Source: Unio delphinus (Eukaryota; Mollusca; Bivalvia; Unionida; Unionidae). Taken from it: 64,000 bases of DNA. Both the position numbers and the translations under genes were made by a program. Below the pieces are notes generated by a model. It was not told the origin of the DNA and did no database searches. It saw nothing but the letters and a program-made list of their open reading frames with translations. Shown piece by piece: positions 32,655 to 47,100 of the stretch (position 1 is its first letter; the number at the start of each line of letters is the position of its first letter). Where the stretch lies: NCBI GenBank assembly GCA_029339505.1, contig JAQISU010000167.1, forward strand, positions 1,936,501 to 2,000,500. The letters are read 5' to 3'.

Positions 32655-34357
32655 AGTATGGTATGGCAGATTGTGTAAAGAGTATGGTAGAGCAGATTGT
32701 GTAAGAGTATGGCAGGGCACATTGTGTAAGTATGGTATGGCAGATTGTGTAAGAGTATGGTACAGCACATTGCATAAATGTATGGTAGGGCACATTGTGC
32801 AAGAGTATGGTACAACAGACTGTGTAAGATTATGGTAGAGCAGATTGTGTAAGTATGGTATGGCAGATTGTGCAAGAGTATGGTACAACAGACTGTGTAA
32901 GAGTATGGTAGGGCACATTGTGCAAGAGTATGGTATGGCAGATTGTGTAAGAGTATGGTAGGGCAGATTGTGTAAGAGTATGGTAGGGCAGATTGTGTAA
33001 GAGTATGGTACGGCACATTGCATAAATGTGCGGTATGGCAGATTGTGTAAGTATGGTATGGCAGATTGTGTAAGAGTATGGTACAACAGACTAAGATTAT
33101 GGTAGGGCAGATTGTGTAAGAGTATGGCAGGGCAGACTGTGTAAGAGTATGGTACGACAGACTGTGCAAGAGTATGGTAGGGCAGACTGTGTAAGTGTAT
33201 AGTAGGGCAGATTGTGTAAGAGTAAGGTTGGGCAGATTGTGTAAGAGTAAGGTTGGGCAGATTGTGTAAGAGTATGGAAGTACAGATTGTGTAAGAGTAT
33301 GGCAGGGCAGACTGTGTAAGAGTATGGTATGGCAGATTGTGTAAGAGTATGGTATGGCAGATTGTGTAAGTATGGTATGGCAGATTGTGCAAGAGTATGG
33401 TACAACAGACTGTATAAGATTATGGTAGAGCAGATTGTGTAAGAGTATGGTAGGGCAGATTGTGTAAGTATGGTATGGCAGATTGTGCAAGAGTATGGTA
33501 CAACAGACTAAGATTATGGTAGAGCAGATTGTGTAGAGTATGGTAGGGCAGATTGTGTAAGTATGGTATGGCAGATTGTGCAAGAGTATGGTACAACAGA
33601 CAGATTATGGTAGAGCAGATTGTGTAAGAGTATGGTAGGGCAGATTGTGTAAGTATGGTATGGCAGATTGTGCAAGAGTATGGTACAACAGACTAAGATT
33701 ATGGTAGAGCAGATTGTGTAAGAGTATGGTAGGGCAGATTGTGTAAGTATGGTATGGCAGATTGTGCAAGAGTATGGTACAACAGACTGTGTAAGAGTAT
33801 GGTAGGGCAGATTGTGTAAGTATGGTATGGCAGATTGTGTAAGAGTATGGTACGACAGACTGTGCAAGAGTATGGTAGGGCAGACTGTGTAAGTGTATAG
33901 TAGGGCAGATTGTGTAAGAGTAAGGTTGGGCAGATTGTGTAAGAGTAAGGTTGGGCAGATTGTGTAAGAGTATGGAAATACAGATTGTGTAAGAGTATGG
34001 CAGGGCAGACTGTAAGAGTATGGTATGGCAGATTGCGTAAGAGTATGGTATGGCAGATTGTGTAAGTATGGTATGGCAGATTGTGCAAGAGTATGGTACA
34101 ACAGACTGGGTAAGATTATGGTAGAGCAGATTGTGTAAGAGTATGGTAGGGCAGATTGTGTAAGTATGGTATGGCAGATTGTGCAAGAGTATGGTACAAC
34201 AGACTGTGCAAGAGTATGGTAGGGCAGACTGTGTAAGTGTATAGTAGGGCAGATTGTGTAAGAGTAAGGTTGGGCAGATTGTGTAAGAGTAAGGTTGAGC
34301 AGATTGTGTAAGAGTATGGAAGTACAGATTGTGTAAGAGTATGGCAGGGCAGACTGT
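32655..34357. repeat. ~25-bp minisatellite, ~70 units
   Basis: Unit 'agagtatggtagggcagatt' plus 'gtgta', with length variants of 19-27 bp. Blocks such as 'gtgtatagtagggcag' followed by two 'gtaaggttgggcag' units recur at ~33195, ~33893 and ~34236. The minus strand is open in several frames (His/Thr/Leu-rich pseudo-proteins up to 315 codons) only because the unit lacks stops. Confidence 0.95.
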
Positions 34358-35029
34358 GATCCTCAATGTGGTCTCTTCAGATGTACAATTACAAATAATT
34401 GTGTACAATATAATGGACCCAGTCCTGTTCAGTACCTAAACATTTGCATCCACTGAAGAATGGCTATCTTCAAAGAGGTATACTGATTATGATTTAGTAA
34501 AAAATCCTCTGTAAAAGAAAATGGTTAGTAGATGAAAATTTAAAGACCTTGGATGGTGCTCTTCTTTTCAGACATGTACACAAAATAAAATTTGTTCAAA
34601 GTCAGTTACCATATATATGTACTATATATATGTACTTATAAGTTGAGTAACACAGGACTCAGATTTGCTATTGTTTAATGCTCTGACAGATCAGGTTTAT
34701 GTTGTTTGTTTTACTGGTAATAATCAATGAGAAAACAATGCATGTATTCTGTCTTACAGCTAAACTCTTAAATATTTTAATTTTAATAAAAGTAAAAAGT
34801 TACCATTACTTTTGGTTAGTCTTTGTCATAAACCCCATTTCTACTGAATATCCTGCTATTATTCTAAGACATGCATGTACCGCATACCACTTTTTTTAAG
34901 CTCTGCACAGGGCAAGAAATGTGGCCTTTTCTTAGTGATGATATTACTGTCTCAATTGGTAATAAAGATAATATATTAAAATTATTTTATCAAAAAGTCT
35001 CTTAACCACATTAAGACTTTAATGGCTGC
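34358..35029. other. Non-coding stretch
   Basis: No feature supported. Confidence 0.4.
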
Positions 35030-35970
35030 CTTATAGCTGGTATTCAGTTAATTTGCCTCATGGTTGGTATTTAGTTAATTTGCCTTATAGATGGTATTCA
35101 GTTAATTTAGCTTTATAGCCTTTGTTAATTTGCCTTATAGCTGGAATTTAGTTAATTTGACTCATGGTTGGTATTCAGTTAATTTGCCTCATAGTTGGCA
35201 TTCAGTTAATTTAGCCTTATAGCTGGTATTCAGTAAATTTGCCTCATGGTTGGTATTTAGTTAATTTGCCTTATAGATGGTATTCAGTTAATTTAGCTTT
35301 ATAGCTGGTATTCAGTTAATTTGCCTTATAGCTGGAATTTAGTTAATTTGACTCATGGTTGGTATTCAGTTAATTTGCTTCATAGTTGGCATTCAGTTAA
35401 TTTAGCCTTATAGCTGGTATTCAGTAAATTTGCCTTATAGCTGGTACATGCATTCAGTTAATTTGCCTTATAGCTGGTATTCAGTAAATTTGCCCTAAAG
35501 CTGATATTCAGTTAATTTGCCTTATAGCTAGTATTCAGTAAATTTGCCTTATAGCTGGTACATGCATTCAGTTAATTTGCCTTATAGCTGGAATTCAGTT
35601 GTTGTTGTTGTTGTAGGGTTTAATGCCATTATTCATCACACGATAGGCTATACATGGCGGCCAGTATTATTGGTGGAGGAAAGAACCCGGGAAACCCCTG
35701 GAAAGAACCCCATGAGCTTCGAGAAGCTACTGGTAAGCTTTCTCACATAACTACATTAGCCAAATCTTAAGACTCGAACCCATGCAGACAGAGGTGAGAT
35801 GGCAGTGATCCGTAACAGAAAGCGCTTTAGACCACTTGGCCATTCGGGGCCCCTGGAATTCAGTTAATTTGCCTCGTGGTTGGTATTCAGTTAATTTGCC
35901 TCATGGTTGGTATTCGGTTAATTTGCCTAACAGCTGGTATTCAGTTAATTTGCCTTATAGCTGATATTCA
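35030..35970. repeat. 27-bp minisatellite interrupted by a SINE
   Basis: Unit 'agctggtattcagttaattt' plus 'gccttat', with a longer block duplicated (35040-35215 resembles 35225-35400). A SINE splits it at 35601-35854. Confidence 0.93.
35601..35854 (-). mobile_element. tRNA-derived SINE, family 1, copy 3, inside the 27-bp array
   Basis: Full-length copy with (GTT)n tail at the left and tRNA-like head at the right. Perfect 11-bp duplication ggaattcagtt (35590-35600 and 35855-35865), an array variant with 'gaatt' rather than 'tatt', which confirms a true target-site duplication. Confidence 0.92.
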
Positions 35971-37987
35971 TTTATTCCAACAAGTTACATTTTTAAAAGA
36001 AACAGCAGTTCTTGGAAATGTTAAATGGAGTCACCCATCTTAGTTTAAATATCACCTTGTATACACTTACTATATAAATGGTGATATGGCTGTTCCAATA
36101 ACTGACATTTAATACCTCCCTGAAATGAAGTTCTATTTTTTAGGGAAAAATTCTGAATATGGGTTTGATTCTTGTTTGAAACATCATCCCTCCTGAGCAA
36201 TACTTTGTTCTACATGATATTACATCCAAAAAATGTAACTGTCACTATTTCTACCTTTTCTAGGAAAGGCCGACTATATGAATATTGTCTCGTTTAACTT
36301 TTGTCAAAGATGAGAATCATCCAAGGTATTCAGTACAATATTTAACAATTATCATGCAGCAAGAAAGCAAACAAGAAGCTTAAAACATTAGGTTGACTGA
36401 AAATCCTGAGAACATCAATCTCATGATTAACTGAAATTGTGAAACTGCAGAATCTTAAAATAATGGATGGATATGACTCACTCTCAAACAACACGATTCT
36501 GTCTTTAATGCTGTACCGCTATGCACACTGTTACCAAAACTAAACCTTTGTATATTGTTACATATCTCTTATGTGGGTTAATTTTTATGATTATATATTG
36601 TAAGGGGCATTAGATAGTGGTATGTACATTTCAGTGAGTAAACATGTTATTAGGCATTTTGACCTTGAAAGCTGTAGAAAAAAAGCTTGGTGATTTGAGT
36701 TTAGGTCATGGCTTTCACCCAAACAAAACTAGGTGACCTAATTTCTGATTGGTTGGCTCCTAAAGAAAAAGACCATGTCAATATAATGATCCAGAAATGA
36801 TTATTTGACCCTCATTCAGGTTCTGAAATGGTCTTTGTTTTCATATAAGTGAGGTTTATCTGAGAATTAGTTATTCCTACCTTAAACATCAGTCTTAGCA
36901 GAGTCATTCTGTCGCGTTTAGTGGAGGTGATTTATTTCAATTATTCATTAGGATTACAAGATGGTCATAAATGTCTGGATAAGTAGTTCTTGGAACTAGT
37001 GGAACTGACATTTTGGATTATATTATTATAATACATCAAAACTATTGGCACATCAATACAATAGATTTTACTTTATTTGGAACACATTTGAACTCATTTG
37101 GAATACTCAAAACTTCTGGACTTGTGATAGAACTTTTAGGACTATTTAAAATTTCATTCAGCATAATATAATTTATTTGTACTTTTTCACTTTGTATTCA
37201 AGGGAAATGAATTATTTGAAGAAATTTTTAAAAACTTAGTTTTTGCTCCTTTTTGTTACTTAGTTAAGACCATCGAGTAATAACTAAATCAAACTGGACT
37301 ATGACATTTTGGTTGAAAGAAAATAAAATGAACATAGAATTGTATAATATTTATTTTACAACATTTGAAACAATACACAAATAACATGAAAAGAAAATTA
37401 AATATATTTAATTTATATTAAGTAAGTTATTCCTATATGTCTGATTGGCATTTTACTTTAACTACTAGCCACAAGCTTTCTCATATATGCAAATTGGCTG
37501 AGCAAAAGATTTGAAACCATGCAGACAGATGTAGTGATTAGTAAAGGTACGAGTGGTTTAGACTTCTTGGCATCGAGGGCCCCTAATTTAGTCAGCAGTT
37601 ATAGACCCAAGCTACTGCACAATAACAAGGGAGACCTGTAATAACAAAGCTGTTTTTCTCTTTCTACATCTCGAATAGCAAGCATAATGATCAAAAGATT
37701 ATTTTGATAACTGAACATTTTATCACTGACTTCATAATTAATGTTAAGGTTATTTTAAAATTATTAAAAATACTAGCCACATTAAGTAGCGATTTCTTCA
37801 ATAGATATGATAGTGCTTAAGTCTTAAAATCATTCTGAGGATTTTCATTGCTTCAACCTAAGTTATAAACCAAAATCAAATGGAAAATAAAACCAAGGAC
37901 CTGTTGTTATAACACAAAAATATGTTAGTTAATACACATGCCTGATTAACTTTTCTGAATTAAAATAACACAATGAAACATGCTGTA
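35971..37987. other. 3' UTR/intronic sequence with dispersed repeats
   Basis: A 5'-truncated family-1 SINE relic lies at ~37460-37585. Segment 36990-37290 shares blocks ('ttttggattatattatt', 'aagaccat.gagt') with 45605-45905. A minus-strand AATAAA (tttatt 37350-37355) could end the transcript using the terminal exon at 37988. Confidence 0.55.
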
Positions 37988-38100
37988 TCATGATATGGCC
38001 TCTAATGCTTCTAAAGGATCATCAACCTCGTCCACTCTAAACAGGATGGGGACTCCGTCAATACTACGCTCTGGATAACTCGTGACATCATCAACAATGC
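37988..38100 (-). CDS. SPNS1: Spinster-like transporter, proximal terminal exon
   Basis: Acceptor 'attttgccag', phase 1 entry, 37 codons to TGA (37988-37990). Encodes an acidic tail beginning '[20 protein letters not shown]' and ending 'LEALEAIS'. Acidic C-termini with clustered leucines are compatible with cytosolic lysosome-sorting tails (inference). Confidence 0.85.
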
Positions 38101-41100
38101 CTGGCAAAATCAATGAAACTGACTGACAGGAAATTAAATTAAAAGGTATTTATTATCTATGACAGTTAACAAAATTTTAAGAATAATAAAAAAGAGACAC
38201 TTAAATTTCCAGGAACTCTAGATTATTTCTTCTTTTAACTGCTGAGTGTTGAAAGAAACTCTGATATTCTTAAGCTGACAAGATTTTCAAATTACCTGCC
38301 ATGGCAAATCTTTAACATGTCCACTGTGGCAGCCACACTGATAGCCTGTGGGACACTATTTTCTTTTTATAGCCAACACAATTACATAAGAAGACTACTG
38401 ATGAAGCCATATATTCTGCAGATGTAGTAGTAACAAGATTTTAAAAATGGCCACTAATGTGGACTTATTGGATGACCAAGTATCACTATTTTGATTAGTT
38501 CCAATTTTGTAACAAGCTCAGTTATTAAGTTGCAAGATTAAATTTTTAATGTGTGTTTTTAATGGATCTTGCTCGTTATCAAGCAATATTTTTGTTAAAT
38601 ATCCCATATTTCAAGTTTGATCAAATCAAATCAGAAGTTTGACTTTCAGCCAATCAGATACAAAATGAACTCATTAATATGCAAGCACGTCATTCATTAT
38701 CAAAAGTGCATATTAAAAACATGCATATTCCAAGTTTAATCAGAATCAGGACAGAAATATCGCATCTAAGTGGCAACAAACTCAGCCAATCAGATGCAAG
38801 ATGAACTCATTAATATGCAAGCATCTTGCTCATTATAGATTTTATCCAATATCTTGATGGCATAATCCCATATTTAAGTTCATAAAACCTGGATCAGAAA
38901 TATGGCTGCTTGAGGATAAGAAGCTCTGCAATCCAGATAAATGATAAATTCATTAGTATACATGTATCAAGATCTTAAGGATACAAAATCTATTGCAAGT
39001 TTTATCAGAACCTTATCAGACCTCCATAGTCGCAAAAAGCTCTGTCAATCCAGTGCAAGACTACTTCCTTAAGGATGGATCTCACTATCAAGCTCATCCA
39101 AGATTTAGATGATAAAGACCTATATTGCAGAAACTGACTCTTGAGATATGGACTCGACAGTAACAAATCACTCACCGAGAGTAAGTCAACAAATGACACA
39201 ACAAATGTAGGGTTGTACTGTAAAGTCTTTTGGCGAGTTGAGTGAAAAAGAATCAATTTATCATGAATAGAACAAGAATGACATCTAAAAGACATAAAAA
39301 TGTTTTACATGGCTTAATACTGATAATCAAGATACAATGCATGGCCTAGTACTGACAATCAAGATACAATGCATGGCCTAGTACTGACCATCAAGATACA
39401 ATGCATGGTCTAGTACTGACCATCAAGATACAATGCATGGTCTAGTACTGACCATCAAGATACAATGCATGGCCTAGTACTGACCATCAAGATACAATGC
39501 ATGGCCTAGTACTGACCATCAAGATACAATGCATGGCCTAGTACTGACAATCAAGATACAATGCATGGCCTAGTACTGACCATCAAGATACAATGCATGG
39601 CCTAATACTGACAATCAAGATACAATGCATGGCCTAGTACTGACAATCAAGATACAATGCATGGCCTAGTACTGACAATCAAGAAATTGTTTTGCATGGC
39701 TTAGTACTGAAAAGATACAATATTCTATCATATTAAATGTGTCTCGATAAATTTTTAAAACTACTGTATGTACTATGAATAAAAATAAGTCTCGTACATT
39801 TTTCATTGAAATGACAAATATTTGACTAATGTAGTATGCTTTTGGATAATTATAAAAATAATTTGTTTGTTTGTTTAGGATTTTCAACGTAGCTTTAACA
39901 ATTTTTCAGTCATATCGCTACGATGTCTGCAGTGAAGCAGTTTATAGTGATGTCTACCACTGGGGCATCATGCCGCAGACATGTAGCATGATGTCCCGCC
40001 CAGTCACATTATCCTGACACCAGGCCGACCAGTCCTAACACTAACCTCTTAATGCTGAACGTCAAGCGAGGCAGCTGTTAGTACCATTTTTGTAAGTCTT
40101 TGGTATGACTCGGCCGGGGATCGAAACCCACGACCTCCCGCTTCCGCGGCGGACTATAAAAATAATAAATATTTCTGTAATTTTTCTTTGTCATACATGC
40201 ATCATATACCTTGTGTAAGTTTGTTTGCTTTCTCCTTATCATCCACTATAAATAAGGCTGTAGTCAGGAAGAATGCTCCACCCATTACACAGATAAATGG
40301 AGTTATGTACAGTGCTAGCTGCAGGGTGTAGAACTGGACATGTGCAGACTGTGGGTCACCTTTGAAATTACCTGATAGCACATCAGCTACCTGAAGTGAG
40401 AATGATGCATGCAATAAAATTTAAAATACAAATAATCATTTATAAACACATTTAGAAAAAGAACACCTGCTCCCACTCGTATTACGAAAGCTATTATAAA
40501 TGTAAAATTAACATGATTGTACAATTTAATGTCCTGGAACCTTGCCCTTTGCAATCACAGAAACAATATATAGCTGCCTTTCCTAATGTGTATGCAAATA
40601 TGAAGATGAAAAACAAGATAGTGAGCCTGAGATCAGACAGCTGACTGCATTTGCTCAGAGCCAAATTTGATCACACAGCAGTAGTATTTGTCCAATACTG
40701 GTAGATGCTATGTGCGGATGTTTTTTGTCAATATTGGTCAAATACTAGCAAGTTTTTTTAAATAAAAAAACTTAAAAATTGGTTTAGTAATGACAGCCAT
40801 ATCTGAAGGAGGAACAGAATAAATCTGAAAAGAGATCAGGTGTCAAATTTTGGTAAAATTCTGTTACAAGATCATTTAGAAGTTATTAAAGTTTTTTCAA
40901 TGTTTAATATTAAAAAGATAAGGCAAATTAACTGAATACCATGTATATTGGCAGATCGGCATCTTTTCTACAAACATTAAAACACTTTGGGCCAGAATGT
41001 TTTTTTTGTAAAATTGGTTAAATTCTGTTGAATGATTTTTGAAAAGTCATTTAAAGAATTTTCATTTAATTCAGTTCTTTTAATATGTTGAATGCCACAT

Positions 41101-44100
41101 CTCAGTCGAAGATAGCCAACACATGGCAGCCACCCTAACTATTAGAAGAAGACCTCAAAAAAATCCTGGTAAGAACCATCAAACCATGTGAAGTTAAGGA
41201 CAACTTTCTCACACACACGTATCAGCCGAGCCTGAGAATAAGCCCACAAAGATAGAGGGGAGATCTGCAGTGATCGGTAAAGGCTTCCTGGACTCCATTT
41301 TATTTCTTTCTAATTAATACATCTGGTTGTAAATTTATCAATTTGTATAAAACCAGAATGCTTCTTTTGATTTTGATAAATTTCAATTGAGCTGTTTCTC
41401 TGAGAAAGTTGTTAAAATTTTATTCTATTTTAATAACAGAGGCCATGTCTGAAAGCATATCAGCACAATTTGAATGATCTTCATGCCAAGTTGCTGTCTA
41501 TTAAATTTGGTACAATTCTATTCAGAAGTTTTGGAGATGTTTTTCTTTCTTTGGTATTGGCACCCATATGAAATGACATCAACTGCAACAATTTGAAAAG
41601 TTTAATGAGCAGAATATTTTCTGTCCATTCTCTTCAAATTCTACTCAGCAGTTCTAAAGAGTTCATCTCAAGGCTATTCTATTCTATTTTTAGCAACAGT
41701 GGTCATATTTAATGGTGGATTAGCATCATTTGTGGTGATATTTTTAGGATATTGTGAATTAAAAAAATGATGACATCACTTTAGGTTTGTTATATTATTT
41801 ATATTCAATACAATTTTGAGCATTAGAATCAATGGGTACCCAGCATAAGCTTTCTAAAATATTTGACGTTTTAGCCCCAATTGGGCAAAAGAATCAATAT
41901 TGAGATGCCACAGCCCCATTGTAGACTACCTATTATGTTTGATATCAACTGGACTGTGAAAGAAAGAAACAGACTATAACTCACCTCAATGAATCATTAA
42001 GCACTCAACAGTAGCCTTGGTTAACATGAATACAATAAATGGAGACCAAAGTAATCTCAACAATTAAACTTTGGTCCACTAAAGTTGCTTTTCAAATTTT
42101 GTATCTGCACATTTTGATGTAATTTTTTAAACATATACCATATAGCCAATTCTGAACAGACATATTGTTAAACTGTACGACACACAAAAACACATGAATA
42201 AATAAACTTTTAATGAAACAAACAATAAAAAAAGAAGTTATGATTCAGTACAGTTTTTGTGATTTTGTTTTTATAGTGTTTCTCAATGCACTGTAGTTGG
42301 GGAGGAGATGAGTGTCTCCATCATCTCCAGTGCATTCTGACAACTGCCATGGCATTATAAAAACAGTTGATAATCTACTGATCTCATTGCCATGGCATTA
42401 TAAGAACAGTTGATCTACTGACCTTGATGCCATGGAATTATAACAGTTGATGATCTACTGATATAGCTGACATGGCATTATAACAGTTGATGATCTTCTG
42501 ATATAGTTGCCATGACATTATAACAGTTGATGATCTTCTGACCTTTTTTCCATGGCATTATAAGAACAGTTGATCTATTTATTAAGCTGCTACACTTCAT
42601 GCAATAAATCATTAAAAAAACCTGTACATTTTAATTTTAAAAAAATCTGTTTAAGTATGTGAACTCCAGGCAATTTCTTTATCATCAAAAATATTAGAAT
42701 TTTAAGTGCTTTCTTTGATTGTAAAAATGTGACACTTTAAGAAAAAGGTCACCAAAATCTTATTTTTACAAACATTGGTGACACCCAAGCCTGTTAGTCA
42801 CAGTAAAACTATAAGACACATACTTAACTACATAATAAGTATTTTTGGTAATGAATTATAAATTACATTTCAGATATAAAAAACTTAACTGTGAATGGTT
42901 GCTGAAAACCGCACTGCAGGTCAATAAGATACAGCTAAATGAATGTTCATAATTTTAAGTTACCCGCAAACAAGCCATAAAAATCAAAAAAAATAATGGA
43001 AAATGAACACAAGTCAAGACAATTTTTCAAATTCAAAGGGGAATCAATTGTGTCAGAGTCTTCATAATTTATCCAGAATAATAACAAAATATAACATGGG
43101 ATTTAGGAAATTTAAGAAAATGAAAATATAAGCAAATGAAACACCTTAATAAAACTTTTCTATGTAGGTGACATTTACCGAAAGGTAAAAACAGCCAATA
43201 AGTGACATACAATTATTGTCTCAGCTTCATAAGGATTCATCCAACTATGAATGTGATCCATTATGGAGTTTAGGAAATCTAAGAAAATGACACTTTAGTA
43301 AAAACATTTATGCAAATGTTCCTTAACTAATCCTGACCCCAAGGTGAGAGCAGCATGTGGGAATGTTGTAGAATGAATCGTCTCCTGTCTTACCTTCATA
43401 ATGAGTCATTCAAGTATGAAAAATAATAAATCCAGAAGTTTAGGAAATAGAAGAAAATGAAGTAAATTCAACAAAACAATACCATACATTTTATGTGACT
43501 TTGACCCCAAGTTAAAGAGACAAGATTTAATTTTGCAAGACTGAACTGTCCTTACTTCACATGGACTTATCCCAAATATGACAAGAATCAATCAAGGGGT
43601 TTAGAAAATAAAACACTGGCAAAAAACGGATGCTGTTTCTTGCCTTCCAACTAAGGTGGGCTGACAATAATGACAAGGTGATCTATTTTCTTTTGTTAAA
43701 AAAAAAAACTGGCAGCATAGTTTATTCCACTAATTGAGTGTATATGTAGTTTCTGACCTGTCCTATTAAGTATGGGCTGCCTGCATCTCCTAGTGCATGG
43801 GATGTCAGTATCTGAAAAGCCTCTGCTGTTGATCTCCTTGTTGGTATAACAACGTACTAAAAAATACAGATAAAACACTACAGTTCTGTGACTAAACAGG
43901 CCCAATAAATATGTAAAGAAAATCTCAAGGACTGTCTAGACTTTAAGACTATAAATTTCAGATGGTATTGCAAATTGTAACTGGTGCTATAATAATAATA
44001 ATATATTTTCCAAGTCATTAAAAATGGATAAAAAGAACTAATTTTACAGATGCTTTAATAATTTTATACCATTCTTCATCCTTCTTAACAAATTCCATTC

Positions 44101-47100
44101 ACCCTCAAACATTAAAAACTTTTGTAATGTAAATTTTCATCATCTGAGAAGAGGAATCAGAAGTTGGTACAACTTGGCAGGGAATAGATCTTTCTTGAAT
44201 AATTATATGCTACTCTTTCAACTGTTTACTGATTTTTCTCAATTTATGGATACAAATTAAGAAAAATCAAAATGTTAGCATGTGACGATGAAATGGGATG
44301 CTACTCCACCTAGTAACTATAAAGTTATGCATCATCTGATCCAAAGTTTTTCTCAATTTATTCATCAAAGACAAAAAAAGTGTTTTTTTTTAAAACGTCT
44401 TGTTCTAACTAAGAGTTGTTTCATTTTTTGGAATCTGAAGGTGTACTTACAAGTAAAATATCTGCAACAATGGCCCAGTTCAAACAAAGCAATGTTTCTC
44501 CTATGAATATTAAAGCCTGAAAAAAAAAACGATAAAAACATTAACACAATTGGGGTTTAGTCTTGGCTTATTTGACTGCATGTGTGCATACACTGAAATA
44601 AGGCTGATGATCTGCTGATGCAAAAGATTATATCATGATCAATTTTCCAAATCTGCAATTTAAAAATATGATTATTTGTTGTTGTAGGGTTTAACACAAT
44701 TTTTCAGCACAAGATAGGCTACACATGGCTGCATGTATTAATGGTGGAGGAAGAAAACTGGAAATAACCACTGATCCACGAGAAGCTACTTGCAAGCTTT
44801 CTCGCATATCTAGATTGGCCGAATGCAGATAGAGGAGAGATGGCAGTGATCTGTAACAGAGAGTGCTTTTGAACACTCTGGGTCCCTAAAAATAGGATTA
44901 AACCAATATCTAGAGTAAAAAAAAGTTTTCAGTAATACTTACTGAATAATAATAAATTAGGATCACTGCCTCACAAATACAACCCCCTAAAAAGATCCTT
45001 TTTAGCTGCTATAGGTTTTCTGTCCACTAAGATTGAAGTCACACAAAAGTGGTATACTTTGCGAAAAGACACTGGCACAAAATCTAATTATTACTGCAGT
45101 CAATATACATGACCTACCATGTCTTGATGTAGTTGCTATGGATATTGAATATACATGTATATTGATTACTGGTCTTTTTATGATTATATGTTATGTATAG
45201 CTGTAGTTTGTAACTGACTTTGTCCTTAATCAAGTTAATGGTATAACTGACCAGTAACATTTGACAGATTTTTATAAATGGATGTAAGGATAGTTACTTC
45301 TAATCTGAATGTAGTATTAGTTTTACACTTCGATAATCTTAATAAAAAATTGACAACTTTGAAAGTTTTAGGAAGAATACTAATCTACATCCTGGCTCTA
45401 TTAATGTGTCTAAGATTTCTATATAATACTGTTTATTTGAAAATTACTCATTCTTGCCTAAATATCCAAAGCAGAATCAGCCTTATTGTTGTGTTCAGTT
45501 TTTAATTTGGTTGGATTTATATTTTTTCAAATTATTATTCACTGAATTACAATGTGCTCAATAATATTCTTGGACTAAAACATTAATTTGGAATTATACT
45601 AAATTCAGACATAACAGATATTTTGGATTATATTATTGTGATACATCAAAAGACTTAACACATCACCACATTCCAGGCCATTGGCACATTAGTACATTTG
45701 AGACTACAGGCACAACAACACAATCAAATTTGGAGTTTATGCAAAATACCACTGGAATTCAATGGGAACTTTATACATTTGTACTGGAGATGGAATATTT
45801 TAAATTTTCACTTTCTTTTCTCAAAGGAAATAAATTATTTGTTGAATTTTACACAAGCTGCTAGTTTTCTTTAGTAAGTTTAAGACCATAGAGTCATAAC
45901 ACCTTATTATAGGAGAATATGTAAGAAGTAGCTTTGCATTCCACCATGTCACTAACAAATTCATGAGCAGTTGATCACAGCAGGTACAGATTCATCTGAA
46001 TAATAAGGGGTGAACAGAACATTCAGTCTGAATTTGCCAATTCTGCCAGGACAGTGAGACCACTGGAAAATTAATTTTGTTCAGGATTCAGAGGTTTTAT
46101 ATGTGGATTTGTCAATTATGATTCCACCTGAAAAAATGTAAACTGAGAAGGCAGATCTTTGGGGTTTGGTTCCCCCATGCCTACGGACTAAATTATGACA
46201 GTGTAATTGTTAAACAGGATGAGAATATGACTTCCAGACATCATTTGCTGCCATGATTCATACTACCACACTACAGCCTTCAACTCCAGGAGGCTATGTC
46301 CTCCTATGAATGCTTACTAAGAGGCCACACCTCAATGACTTCCTGAAATGAGGGAAAGTGGTGGGCATCTGTTTGCCTTGCAAAGTAATTCCCTGAGACT
46401 GAATTTGCAAGGTAATACCCAACATGATATCCTCCCAATTCCTGCAATTAAACCTAATTAATATCCTAAAACTAGGATCACTTCATCCAGCAGGCAATGC
46501 ATTGGTTACCACTGGGACAAGATGATTTCATGAACAGGTGGCCAAGCTGATGAAATATGCTACTGCTCATTAGGTGAAACAATTTCTGGGTTGAAATTCG
46601 TTGAAGGAATTGAAAATACTGTTGAGAAGATTTTCAAATCACTTTTTTGCGAGACAGACCTTTAACATGTGTATTTTAAACTCAATACTCAAGATGGTAA
46701 AATGTACAGATTGGGCTATAGGTGGTGTTATAGAGTTTTGCATAGGATTAAACGATAATGAAAGAAAAAAAAAAAGAGTTTCCCAGGTTTTCATCAGTGG
46801 TTATAATGGCTATTTGAAAAGGACTTTGCATACATTAGGTATTAAAAAAAGAACTTTATATTGGTGTTTGATTGATGGGTGTATTTGGGGTTATTATAGC
46901 TTGGCTTGGTTCAGATGCACAGCACTCGCAAAACTGCTAGCTCCATTTGGTCATTTTCAATTCTGTACTTGGGAGGTAAATTTTTTAAACATTGGGTGAG
47001 AAAATTTTTATATACTATTTATATTTGGTAATTCATTTATTACTTTCAGAAACTGGTACCGTCTAATTTGGCAAAAATCATTTTCTCTATATTTAAAGAT

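Noticed and set aside
32631..34408. Minus-strand frames up to 315 codons rich in His, Thr, Leu and Tyr
   Set aside because: Product of the 25-bp minisatellite; three frames are simultaneously open and units vary in length without frame preservation.
46601..46999. 132-codon plus-strand frame
   Set aside because: No recognisable domain, opposite strand inside a spinster intron, no splice or poly(A) context; chance frame or old repeat.
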